Shown here: positions 56,748-64,000 of the stretch, one piece after another
How the letters are laid out: every line of letters starts with the position of its first letter
How positions within the stretch are numbered: the stretch's first letter is position 1
The notes under the pieces: model-generated
The model's input: only the letters and a program-made list of their open reading frames with translations
What the model was told of the DNA's origin: nothing
The model's database searches: none
Assembly (NCBI GenBank): GCA_018402565.1
Contig: JAGYIQ010000001.1
Coordinates: 124,001-188,000, forward strand
Direction: 5' to 3'
Source: Pirellulaceae bacterium
GTDB lineage: Bacteria > Planctomycetota > Planctomycetia > Pirellulales > Pirellulaceae
DNA: 64,000 bases
Made by a program: the position numbers and the translations under genes

Positions 56748-56784
56748 CGGGTTGGTATTCACAGTGTTTTCAAAGGGAATTGTG

Positions 56785-57111
56785 ATGGTTGCAAAGCAAG
56801 TTTTTGCCGGCGCGGTCGACGCGATGCTATTTTGTGCGGCGGTTCTAATGTTGGGCGTGGTTGCGAGACACGCCTATGCTGATGGCCCCGGTGGAAGTCC
56901 GTTGTGTGTCCCCGTAGCTCCCGGGCAGTGTGACCGCGATTGTTGCAACCGCTGTATCTATCGCGAAGGGATCGAATTTCCTGACGGTTATTTGTGCACT
57001 GGGCGTTGCAAGTGGCTTGAACCTGAGTGCATCGGATGCGAACCAGCCTGTGACGAGAATTTTGCAACTGATACGGATGGCAGTAGGTATTGCCCTTGCT
57101 TAGAATTGTAG
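56785..57111 (+). CDS. Small exported Cys-rich protein, DGPG type (cassette 2)
   Basis: 108 residues from the ATG at 56785. Signal peptide FAGAVDAMLFCAAVLMLGVVARHAYA, then DGPGGSPLC. The mature part has twelve Cys, including CDRDCCNRC, CTGRC, CIGCEPAC and CPC, a pattern unlike cassettes 1 and 3. It lies 37 bp after the membrane-protein remnant. The shared AYA-DGPG junction links it to the others. Confidence 0.82.
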   Translation: MVAKQVFAGAVDAMLFCAAVLMLGVVARHAYADGPGGSPLCVPVAPGQCDRDCCNRCIYREGIEFPDGYLCTGRCKWLEPECIGCEPACDENFATDTDGSRYCPCLEL

Positions 57112-57122
57112 AACTCTCATCG

Positions 57123-57138
57123 TAGTTGGGCTCAACTA
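57123..57138 (+). terminator. Short hairpin after the Cys-rich gene (cassette 2)
   Basis: TAGTTG/CAACTA stem with a GGCT loop, 12 bp after the stop. Weak, but in the same place as the hairpins in cassettes 1 and 3. Confidence 0.35.
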
Positions 57139-57178
57139 TGGCGGAAAAATCGAATCGTTAGCAGAAGTCGAGCTATTG

Positions 57179-58294
57179 ATGAACAAGATCTTTTTGAGTG
57201 TTGCGATTTGTGTTCTTGTCTGTGGGCCGTCAGCAGCTGACGCGCAAGACACCGTGGAGGAGCTGCTTGAAATCGCGACTCCCCGATGGGCAGCTGCCCG
57301 CGAAAGTACGTACTACGACCTGGGCATTCGAGTGGAGGAACTGCGAGAGCATCAGGAGGTAGGTACGAGTGAAACGAAATGGTTTCGCAATAGTCGTGAT
57401 TTATTTGCGTCCGGGGATCTGAAGCTAATCAACGCTGTATCGCTGGATACTGGGGTGCCCGTTGATAAGTCCGAAACGACTTGGGATGATGAACAAGTCT
57501 TGATGAGGAAATCGACTGCCCAGAACGCGAAATATGGCTTCTTGGTGGAGCGGGATCTCAAAAAGACGGAACACCGCGATTTATGGCGGGTCAAAGACCA
57601 AGTTGTTTGGCAAAAGAAACCGGAATGGCAGTGGTTGGAAACCCCACTACCTACCGTAGCGCCAATTGATAGCACGTTAATGCGAGGCCTGGCACTCGAT
57701 CCTCGCTTAGGCGTTCGTGACACAACCGTCCCGCTAGAGGAAATTCTTGCAGGGTTTATTGAGCGTGGTGTAGTGGAGCGAATCTCCCATCGAGACAGTA
57801 ACGAACTGGGCCGCGTTGTGACGGTTAGCTGGACCAACATCCAGGATAACGTTGGTAAATCGGCGGCTGCTCAGGGAGCCGTAACATGGCGATCGACAGT
57901 GCAGCTCGAACTTTTGCCTGAGCATGAGTGGCGTCTCTTGACCTTTCAGATGCGATTCGACTTTTTGGATGCCGTTGATAAAATCGTTGTTGTTCGAAAA
58001 TGGTCGACGAAAATCGACTACAAGCCAGGGAGCACATTGCCGCCATATCGCGTAACAGTCGAAGAGGATACAGATCGAGGCTTGTTCAAAATTGTCCGTC
58101 AATTCAGAAGTCTAACTGAAACCGAAAAGGCGAATCTGAAGGACCTTTGTTATTTATCGGGATATCAATTGCCAGAACCCGAAGGGCTACCACAGGACTC
58201 CCAATGGTGGCACTACTTAATGGGCTTCCTCGCATGCGGAATACTGTTTGTTTTCGGACTTCGGTGGTACAGAAGACGTTCAATATCCAGCTAG
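57179..58294 (+). CDS. Exported protein with C-terminal membrane anchor (cassette 2)
   Basis: 371 residues from the ATG at 57179 (a TTG lies one codon earlier). Signal peptide IFLSVAICVLVCGPSAADA; body rich in charged residues; near the end YLSGYQLPEPEG and a single helix (YLMGFLACGILFVFGLRWY) with a basic tail RRRSISS. Same layout as the cassette 1 and 3 proteins, but sequence similarity is weak outside the Ser-Gly-Tyr-x-x-x-Glu-Pro turn and anchor. No known family. No DUF1559 gene follows in this cassette. Confidence 0.78.
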   Translation: MNKIFLSVAICVLVCGPSAADAQDTVEELLEIATPRWAAARESTYYDLGIRVEELREHQEVGTSETKWFRNSRDLFASGDLKLINAVSLDTGVPVDKSETTWDDEQVLMRKSTAQNAKYGFLVERDLKKTEHRDLWRVKDQVVWQKKPEWQWLETPLPTVAPIDSTLMRGLALDPRLGVRDTTVPLEEILAGFIERGVVERISHRDSNELGRVVTVSWTNIQDNVGKSAAAQGAVTWRSTVQLELLPEHEWRLLTFQMRFDFLDAVDKIVVVRKWSTKIDYKPGSTLPPYRVTVEEDTDRGLFKIVRQFRSLTETEKANLKDLCYLSGYQLPEPEGLPQDSQWWHYLMGFLACGILFVFGLRWYRRRSISS

Positions 58295-58367
58295 ATTGAT
58301 GACCTGGCACATAAACCACAACCGGTTACAGCCTGCGGCCTTGAACGGTTGCTGATCGACTGTTTCT

Positions 58368-58924
58368 TACTCGTGCTCAGCCTTTGACGGCACTCGTAAT
58401 CGTAATCGTAGTCGCGTTCGTGCTCACTACCACAATAGCGATGGCTTCGAGTACAAGTACCATTTCATTGAGTATGAGTACGAAGCGATGCTGCGATTGG
58501 ACGAGCGACGGAGACTCGAGGGTTCGGTGGCCGGGACATTCAGCGGACTGGAGCGAACAAACCTGAATGCCAGGAAGAGCACAACGCGACAGAAGGGAAC
58601 AGTCGCGAAGGAGTTCGGCGGCGGGGGTTCCTCTCGGAACGAATACCCTTTCGGAGCAAGCGCGATGCGGACGAAAAATTTGCTGCCAACAATGACATGT
58701 CTGCATAAATGCGGAGTACCACTCATTTTTAGCCACAGTTTTCCCGGCTACGGTCCGCGGGAAATCGGCCCCCGGCAAGCGGTTGTCGCTCTGGGGAGGT
58801 CGATTGAGACAACCGATAGAATTTGAGAATTTTCCCTATTGTCTGCGAGCTTCCGATCGGTACAATCTGGTACGAGCGGTCGCGTCACAGCAATTTCGCG
58901 GTCAGGGCAGTGGAGGGAAACGAG
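58368..58924. repeat. Cassette leader, copy 3 (extended)
   Basis: From 58554 it matches leaders 1 and 4. From 58368 it also matches 62706 onwards, with cgtaatcgtaatcgt hexamer-like text. Small open frames here follow the repeat and are not reliable genes. Nothing else seen in 58295-58367. Confidence 0.8.
58839..58866 (+). promoter_or_regulatory. Promoter of cassette 3
   Basis: TTGTCT (58839-58844) and TACAAT (58861-58866), 16 bp apart, as in the other cassettes. Confidence 0.65.
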
Positions 58925-59047
58925 ATGACTTCAGCAGACAGTCAGCAGACAGTCAGCAGAAACTCCAGCACGGGGACTCCAGCACGGGGACTCCTGCACG
59001 GGGACTCCTGCACGGGGACTCCAGCACGGGGACTCCAGCACACATGA
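58925..59047 (+). CDS. 40-residue leader peptide, out of frame with the membrane protein (cassette 3)
   Basis: GGAGGG before the ATG at 58925. The 14-bp repeat and an extra 11-bp duplication (acagtcagcag) put this frame out of phase with the next gene, so it stops at 59047, five bases before the TTG at 59052. It may act as a coupled upstream frame or represent an OFF state. Confidence 0.55.
   Translation: MTSADSQQTVSRNSSTGTPARGLLHGDSCTGTPARGLQHT
58963..59043 (+). repeat. 14-bp tandem repeat, 5 full copies plus a partial sixth (cassette 3)
   Basis: Units start at 58963, 58977, 58991, 59005, 59019 and 59033. Copies 3 and 4 read ctcctgcacgggga. Confidence 0.9.
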
Positions 59048-59051
59048 ACGT

Positions 59052-59984
59052 GTGTTGGTAAGTGATATGCAACCGGCGGCAATGGCGGCTGACGGATTTC
59101 TGTTTTATTCCAGCTCTTCTGGAGTGGTCCCTGCTTTATCCACCTTTGGTATCTCGGCTTGGTTTGTGCTTTCCGCTGGGATCTTGCTACTGGCCGTGTG
59201 TGCGAAGTTGCAATGGATCGTCAACAATCCGTTATGGGAAGACACTGCGATTGGTGGTGTTTGGGTCACGCTTGTTTCGATAGTCTTTGAATTGTGGGCA
59301 GCGACGGCATTGCTATTGTTGCCTTCGCGGAGGAACGCGGCTTGGATTGGGTTAGTAATTCATAGTATTCTGCTGATTGCCAGTGTCGGCTTTTGGTGGA
59401 CAGGGCAAAGTTGCCAATGTTTTGGTGATTGGCAGTTGGGAGACTTCAAGATCCCAACTTGGTCGCTACCAGTCTACAACTTGGTCGCAGTCATTTTCTT
59501 TGCTATGATTGCCAACAAGCCCAATCAATCGACAACTGTAAAGTCACGGCTCCGACTGCCGGATCCAGGCACTCAATTCGGCTTGGCTCTGGGTGTCCTC
59601 TTCGGGCTATTCACGTTATCCACCGCCCAGGGCCAACAATTTTGGCGGCCGTGTGTATCGGCGACAGAAGTCGTTTTGCAGGTTGGAGAAGTCCCGGATC
59701 TTGTGCCTGGCGAAAGTTATGAAACCATTGTCACGTTGTACAATCGCTTGTCGAAACCAATCCGAGTGTTCGGGGGCGGTACTAGCTGTACGTGCGTGAC
59801 CTTAGAGAACATTCCGTTGGAGATACCAGCTAACGGCAGTCGCGAATTGGCCATTCGCTTCAAAGTTGGCGAGCATCTCCGTGGGCAGAAGGAATTCGGA
59901 ACCTCGCTGATCTACTACCTCGAGGGTGGAAAGCAGTTTCTGGTTCGAGGTGTTGTGCGTGGCACCGTTAAAAAATCACGTTGA
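59052..59984 (+). CDS. MauE/DoxX-like membrane protein fused to DUF1573-like domain (cassette 3)
   Basis: 310 residues from a TTG at 59052 (the first ATG is at 59064; neither has a clear ribosome site). Residues 30-165 form four membrane helices with the redox motif GQSCQCFGDW between helices 3 and 4, as in MauE/DoxX-type proteins that serve thiol oxidation. A fifth helix (FGLALGVLFGLFTLSTAQG) leads to an exported DUF1573-like Ig domain (PDLVPGESYETIV ... GGTSCTCVTLENIPLEIPANG ... GVVRGTV). The only uninterrupted copy whose C-terminus lies in the window. Followed by the Cys-rich gene. Thiol-oxidase role is inferred. Confidence 0.82.
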   Translation: MLVSDMQPAAMAADGFLFYSSSSGVVPALSTFGISAWFVLSAGILLLAVCAKLQWIVNNPLWEDTAIGGVWVTLVSIVFELWAATALLLLPSRRNAAWIGLVIHSILLIASVGFWWTGQSCQCFGDWQLGDFKIPTWSLPVYNLVAVIFFAMIANKPNQSTTVKSRLRLPDPGTQFGLALGVLFGLFTLSTAQGQQFWRPCVSATEVVLQVGEVPDLVPGESYETIVTLYNRLSKPIRVFGGGTSCTCVTLENIPLEIPANGSRELAIRFKVGEHLRGQKEFGTSLIYYLEGGKQFLVRGVVRGTVKKSR

Positions 59985-60023
59985 TTTGAAGGTTGGTGTC
60001 GAAGTTTTATGGAGATTCGAAAA

Positions 60024-60281
60024 ATGCTGAAGTTTGTTACTAGTTTTTCTCGTGCTTTGTCGGCGACAATGATCGCCAGCGGAATGCTTATTTACGGCGT
60101 AGCCGTGTATGCAGACGGGCCGGGCAGTGGAGGCCAAACCTTAGAGTGCGACAATGGGTGCGCAGCGAGTGCACCAAGTTGTGACACTGGATGCACCGCG
60201 CTTGCGGAGTGTTCGATTCAAAATTACGTTTGTACAAGAGACTTGGAAACTTGCAAGTGCGTCAAGTTCGACTCGCCTTAA
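60024..60281 (+). CDS. Small exported Cys-rich protein, DGPG type (cassette 3)
   Basis: 85 residues from the ATG at 60024 with GGAG upstream; the ATG at 60009 is an alternative. Signal peptide ALSATMIASGMLIYGVAVYA, then DGPGSGGQ. The mature part has eight Cys (LECDNGC, SCDTGC, ECS, VCTRDLETCKC). Lies 39 bp after the MauE/DUF1573 gene and is followed by a strong terminator. Confidence 0.83.
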   Translation: MLKFVTSFSRALSATMIASGMLIYGVAVYADGPGSGGQTLECDNGCAASAPSCDTGCTALAECSIQNYVCTRDLETCKCVKFDSP

Positions 60282-60291
60282 GCCTGCCTAA

Positions 60292-60324
60292 GTCGCACTG
60301 GCGTTAACCAGTGCGACTGTTTTT
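60292..60324 (+). terminator. Rho-independent terminator after the Cys-rich gene (cassette 3)
   Basis: Perfect 10-bp stem GTCGCACTGG/CCAGTGCGAC, 6-base loop, then TGTTTTT. It would end or reduce transcription before the anchored-protein gene. Confidence 0.85.
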
Positions 60325-60417
60325 GATGTGGTACGAATTGTCACTGGACCAATTCACTCGACTTTAACACGCCGTTTTGCGTCGCTAGAAAAATTCTACA
60401 GATAAGAAAGTGATCTC

Positions 60418-61434
60418 ATGCTGAGTGTTGCATCGTTAAGTTCCATGGTTCGATGGACAGGCTTGTGGTTGCTCATCTCAATGCAGGATTCGATGCACCA
60501 TGAGTTGTTAAACGATATCCAGTCTGGTTGGACCTCGTATGCCACGAACTTTCGATCCAAACATCACAGAGTTGAATTCATCACTGTCGCTACTAATGGT
60601 CGTGCACTTCGCGAAATCGGACGCGAAGGGCGACATAACTTCTTTTACAAAAGTGAACATATCGAAGGAGCTTTAAATGGTCGCAGATATTTTCATGGAT
60701 TCTCGACGGACTACGCTTTTCTGCTTGAGGCTCGAACGAAGTCCGATTGGAATTTGACCGCATTGGTATTAGGAAACTCGCAATCAAACGTCAACCTGAA
60801 GAATGACCTTCAAGATTATTATTCGTCACAACTTATGCGTCGCAAATTTGACAGTGGCCTGATTTCTATTGCCCAGGGTATTCCGCTGGACGCTTTGTCG
60901 CTTCACGATGCACGTTGGGGAGTCAAAGTGAATTCACGAAACGAATTCGGCAAGCCGAGTGTCAAAATTTTATTCGAGCCGAAGCTTCCTGACGTTGAAT
61001 GCACGGAAACAGGGATCTTGTTTCCAGCGTCAAAAATTAAGTCCGGTGAACTTGTTCTTGACGGTGAAAACAATTACTTGCCAATCTCAGGTAGGTTTCG
61101 TCTCGAGCGATTCAAACCGAATCATCTGGTTTGGGAAGAACGATTTTCATGGGATTACCAGCACTTACCCGATGGGACAACTCGGTTAAATCGCTTTTCC
61201 TTGCAAGAATACTACGGCAAACCCGATGGAACGATTCCGGACCAGCCGAACTACGAGTATCAAGGACTTGATTTTCGCTACCATCCAACCGTGGATCCAG
61301 CAAAGTTCTTAGTGTCGACTTACGGTTTCGCCGAGCCAAAAATTGAAACGCGAGACACGAGTTGGTTTGTTCCGGTGATTCTCATCTTTGGAATATTGCT
61401 CGGGGCATTCGGAATCTACTTGAAATCGAGGTGA
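60418..61434 (+). CDS. Exported protein with C-terminal membrane anchor (cassette 3)
   Basis: 338 residues; no strong ribosome site. A short hydrophobic start ([16 protein letters not shown]) compares with MVRWIITFVAASF of cassette 1. The body is beta-rich with [20 protein letters not shown]; the end has [10 protein letters not shown], then the anchor [20 protein letters not shown] and tail KSR. AT-rich composition. Not a known family; homologous to the cassette 1 protein. Ten bases separate its stop from the DUF1559 gene, so the two are probably co-transcribed. Confidence 0.8.
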   Translation: MLSVASLSSMVRWTGLWLLISMQDSMHHELLNDIQSGWTSYATNFRSKHHRVEFITVATNGRALREIGREGRHNFFYKSEHIEGALNGRRYFHGFSTDYAFLLEARTKSDWNLTALVLGNSQSNVNLKNDLQDYYSSQLMRRKFDSGLISIAQGIPLDALSLHDARWGVKVNSRNEFGKPSVKILFEPKLPDVECTETGILFPASKIKSGELVLDGENNYLPISGRFRLERFKPNHLVWEERFSWDYQHLPDGTTRLNRFSLQEYYGKPDGTIPDQPNYEYQGLDFRYHPTVDPAKFLVSTYGFAEPKIETRDTSWFVPVILIFGILLGAFGIYLKSR

Positions 61435-61444
61435 AATTGAACCC

Positions 61445-62477
61445 ATGAATACGCAACGCGGTCGACTCGGTCGTGGCTTCACCCTCGTTGAAATCCTCGT
61501 AGTCATTGGCATCATTGCCATTTTGATGGGTCTGTTATTGCCCGCTGTTCAAATGGCGAGGGAGGCGGCAAGGCGAACGAGCTGCGGGTCGCAAATGCGG
61601 CAGTTGGGCTTGGCGGTCGCCAACTACGAAAGTGCCAAAGGCCGCTTGCCGGCGGGGTATACAAGTGCGACGGCATCGCGGCGGTTCAATACTTGGATCA
61701 CAACTCTGCTGCCGTACCTGGAACAAACCGCCGTTTACGATCAAATGCTGGCCGACTACGCGACCACTCCCAACCCGTTTGACAACCCCGCTGCCCATCG
61801 TGGCTTCGGGCACACGCTGTCGCTGTTGATCTGCCCCAGCTCCACCGCTGGCTTCGAACCCGCTACCGATTTGACTGGCTATCCGGCCGTGGCGTTTACC
61901 ACCTACCTGGGTGTCAATGGCCAAGACTTCACGACTCGTGACGGCGTGTTTTACCTCGATTCAAAAACTCGCACGGCCGAAATTCGCGATGGACTGTCCA
62001 ATACGATCATGATCGGGGAACGACCACCCAGTACCGATCGCTGGTTCGGGTGGTGGTATGCTGGGTACGGGCAACTGGGCACCAGTAGTTTGGATTCGCT
62101 GTTGGGCTTGTTGATTTTTCCGTAGCGGAACGCGTCAAGCGTTTCGATTGATGGGAAAATGCCCTGTTATCACCCGATTTCATTAAATCGGGCCGCAATT
62201 TCGCGAGCAAGTCTGGAAAAATCAACAAGCCCTCCTGGGCGCCCGCGAACTTAATATCGGCTCGCGGGGCAACAGCATCTGCGGCGGTGGTCCGTTTAGC
62301 TTTCGCAATGGCCATCCCGAGTTCCAATGCAGCAGTTTGCATTTCTGGAGCCAACACCCCGGCGGCGCTCAATTTGTCTTCGCTGACGGCAGCGTCAAGT
62401 TCCTCAGCTTCGAATCCGCCGACATCCTACCCGCCTTAGCCTCTCGCGCGGGTGGAGAAGTGGTCGAGGTGCCTTAG
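61445..62477 (+). pseudogene. DUF1559 pilin-like gene split by an inverted-repeat element (cassette 3)
   Basis: Starts normally ([34 protein letters not shown]) and follows the cassette 1 protein to TSSLDSL, where the 129-bp element begins; the frame then ends at 62125. After the element the missing part resumes ([21 protein letters not shown] ... [17 protein letters not shown]) and reaches the normal family end [10 protein letters not shown]. Removing the element and a few bases restores one frame, so the insertion is recent. The truncated form would lack about the last 110 residues. Confidence 0.88.
62104..62232. mobile_element. 129-bp miniature inverted-repeat element inside the DUF1559 gene
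   Basis: Ends gggcttgttgatttttcc and ggaaaaatcaacaagccc are perfect inverted repeats. The same length and closely similar interior occur at 27088-27216. No transposase is encoded. A clean target duplication is not evident here; ctg on both sides at slightly wider limits is possible. Confidence 0.88.
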
Positions 62478-62705
62478 TGGTCCACGGTTTGTGTCGGATC
62501 CTTCGCTTAGCTCCATTCGTCCGTCATCCGTCAACCCCCAATGCGAGGAAGGGGAGACCGCGAGAGAGGGGAAGAACCGCAGAGGAATTTGGCTGCGGCG
62601 GTTTCTCTGCGATATTTCCCATCTCTGCGGTGTTGTACGAATTTTGACTTTCGTGGTTTGTAACCGTTCACGACCATCGACTTTGAACGGTTGCTGATCG
62701 TCTGA

Positions 62706-63276
62706 ATCCTACTCGTACTCAGCCTTGGGCGGTACTCGTACTCGTAATCGTAATCGTGCTCACGTTAGTGCGCGATACCACCCTGGCGCCGATTACGATG
62801 ACGAGCACGAGCACCATTTCATTGCGCACGAGACGGAGTTCCCGCTCGCCAACTGGAACATCTTCAATCGTGACGTGCCATTCGCTTGTCCCCATTCGTT
62901 TGTTCTCATACAAACCTGAATGCCAGGAAGAGCACAACGCGACAGGAGGGAACAGTCGCGGAGGAGTTTGGCTGCGGGGGTTCCTCTCGGAACGAATACC
63001 CTTTCGGAGCGAGCTCGATGCGGACGAGAAACGTGGTACCAACACTTACATTTCCGCAGACAGATAAGTGGTACGCATTTTTAGTCACAATTCCACCGGC
63101 CGCGGTCCGCAGGAAATCGGCCCCTGGCAAGCGGTTGTCGCTCTGGGGAGGTCGATTGTGACAACCGATAGAATTTAAGAATTTTCCCTATTGTCTGCGA
63201 GCTTCCGATCGGTACAATCTGGTACGGGCGGTCGCGTCAGAGCAATTTCGCGGTCAGGGCAGTGGAGGGAAACGGG
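62706..63276. repeat. Cassette leader, copy 4 (extended)
   Basis: Matches the leader of cassette 3 from about 62706 and those of cassettes 1 and 3 from 62911. It contains cgtactcgtaatcgtaatcg microsatellite text and the promoter. The stretch 62478-62705 holds accgcagagg-type text seen elsewhere and no gene. Confidence 0.8.
63191..63218 (+). promoter_or_regulatory. Promoter of cassette 4
   Basis: TTGTCT (63191-63196) and TACAAT (63213-63218), 16 bp apart. Confidence 0.65.
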
Positions 63277-64000
63277 ATGACTTCGGCAAACAGTCAGCAG
63301 AAACTCCCGCACGGGGACTCCCGCACGGGTGAAAGCGTGTTGGTAAATGCGAGCCGACCGACGTTTGACGGTGCGGGTGGGTCTTTTCTTCAATCCCGCT
63401 CTTCTGCGGATCTGTTTTCTTTATACCCATCTTGGGCTCGGCTGATTCGGATTTGGTTTGTTTTGTCTGCTGGCGTGTTGCTGCTCGCGGTGATTGCCAA
63501 GTTGCAGTGGATCTTCAGTAACCCGTTGTGGGAGGATATTGCCATCGGCGGAGTCTGGCTCACCTTGGCGGGGATTGTCTTGGAGTTCTGGGCGGCGTCC
63601 GCGTTATTGCTTGCCCCGCGGATCAAGGCGGCCTGGGTGGGGCTGGGGATGCATTTCGTTTTTTTGATCGTTGGCTTTGGAATATGGATTTCCGGGCAGA
63701 ATTGCCAATGTTTTGGCGATTGGAAACTGGCGGGAGCGGAAATCCCAGCTTGGGTTTTACCGATCGACAATCTGGTTGCGGTTGCCTTCTTTGCCGTGAT
63801 CGTTGTGAAAACGGGCGTACTGGACAAAGTAATGTCCAATAGTCGCTTACCGGAGTTCGGCACCCAGATCGGTGTCGCCCTGGGTTTGCTATTCGTGTTG
63901 TTTTTATTGTCGACAGCTCAAGGCCAACAAGTCTGGCGTTCGGGAGCGTCGGCCACGGAATTCGTGTTGCAAGTGGCTGAAATTCCGGAACTCGTGCCGG
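63277..64000 (+). CDS. MauE/DoxX-like membrane protein with DUF1573-like start, runs off right edge (cassette 4)
   Basis: Open for 241 codons from the ATG at 63277 (GGAGGG upstream) to the edge. The 14-bp-repeat leader is in frame: MTSANSQQKLPHGDSRTGE, then the membrane domain (LIRIWFVLSAGVLLLAVIAKLQW), the redox motif GQNCQCFGDWKLAGAEIP, helix VALGLLFVLFLLSTAQG and the start of the exported domain (VLQVAEIPELVP). It is the intact version against which the two extra bases of cassette 1 are seen. Confidence 0.85.
   Translation, partial: MTSANSQQKLPHGDSRTGESVLVNASRPTFDGAGGSFLQSRSSADLFSLYPSWARLIRIWFVLSAGVLLLAVIAKLQWIFSNPLWEDIAIGGVWLTLAGIVLEFWAASALLLAPRIKAAWVGLGMHFVFLIVGFGIWISGQNCQCFGDWKLAGAEIPAWVLPIDNLVAVAFFAVIVVKTGVLDKVMSNSRLPEFGTQIGVALGLLFVLFLLSTAQGQQVWRSGASATEFVLQVAEIPELVP
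63304..63331 (+). repeat. 14-bp tandem repeat, 2 copies (cassette 4)
   Basis: Unit ctcccgcacgggga, one full copy and the terminal copy ending gggtg. Two copies, like five in cassette 1, keep the leader in frame. Confidence 0.9.

Noticed and set aside
1..64000. tRNA, rRNA, integrase or replication-origin features
   Set aside because: No convincing cloverleaf, rRNA core or integrase sequence was recognised by eye; a covariance-model scan would be needed to exclude small RNAs.

Overview
The window looks like a chromosomal piece of a planctomycete, probably of the Pirellulaceae/Rhodopirellula kind. The grounds are a GC-rich coding style and many families typical of that group: DUF1559 pilin-like proteins, DUF1080, NIPSNAP, CehA/McbA, exported amidohydrolases and a multihaem cytochrome beside a large porin-like protein. 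This assignment is an inference from gene content, because no rRNA or tRNA gene was seen.

Layout from left to right. 0-11 kb: a truncated secreted helical protein, an RluA-type pseudouridine synthase, a cytochrome c'-like protein, a Na/Pi symporter coupled to an exported protein, then a five-haem cytochrome followed by a large outer-membrane-type protein. 10.9-24 kb: seven same-strand genes of the amidohydrolase superfamily that overlap or nearly touch. They carry about nine domains, but the first metal site (HxH) is intact in only one. 24-33.4 kb: DUF1080, NAD(P)HX epimerase, a DUF1559 protein, a nested miniature element, an HTH/acidic/transmembrane protein, an OprP-like porin, an exported GIY-YIG protein, and a membrane protein/ECF sigma/zinc anti-sigma operon. 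33.4-37.6 kb: two ABC ATPase/permease pairs. 38-42.4 kb: panD, M24 peptidase, accB, accC and a Bax-inhibitor-1 protein. 42.4-48.6 kb: palindromic and tandem repeats around a DUF2306 protein, a frameshifted DUF1559 gene, a NIPSNAP protein and an unrecognised 558-residue protein. 48.9-51.7 kb: a CehA/McbA metallohydrolase.

51.8-64 kb is the most unusual part. It holds four head-to-tail copies of one cassette, the last cut by the window edge. A full cassette has (i) a repeated leader with a conserved promoter, (ii) a start codon followed by a 14-bp tandem repeat of variable copy number, (iii) a MauE/DoxX-like membrane protein fused to a DUF1573-like exported domain, (iv) a small exported Cys-rich protein whose mature part begins DGPG, (v) a hairpin or terminator, (vi) an exported protein anchored by a C-terminal membrane helix, and (vii) a DUF1559 pilin-like gene (cassettes 1 and 3 only). 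Because 14 is not a multiple of 3, repeat number changes the reading frame entering the MauE domain. It is in frame in cassettes 1 and 4 and out of frame in cassettes 2 and 3. Cassette 1 has two frame breaks in the MauE gene, cassette 2 a shortened and shifted one, and cassette 3 a DUF1559 gene split by a 129-bp inverted-repeat element that also occurs, nested in a relative, near 27.1 kb. A plausible reading is a duplicated, phase-variable system that oxidises and displays disulfide-rich mini-proteins. That function is inference.
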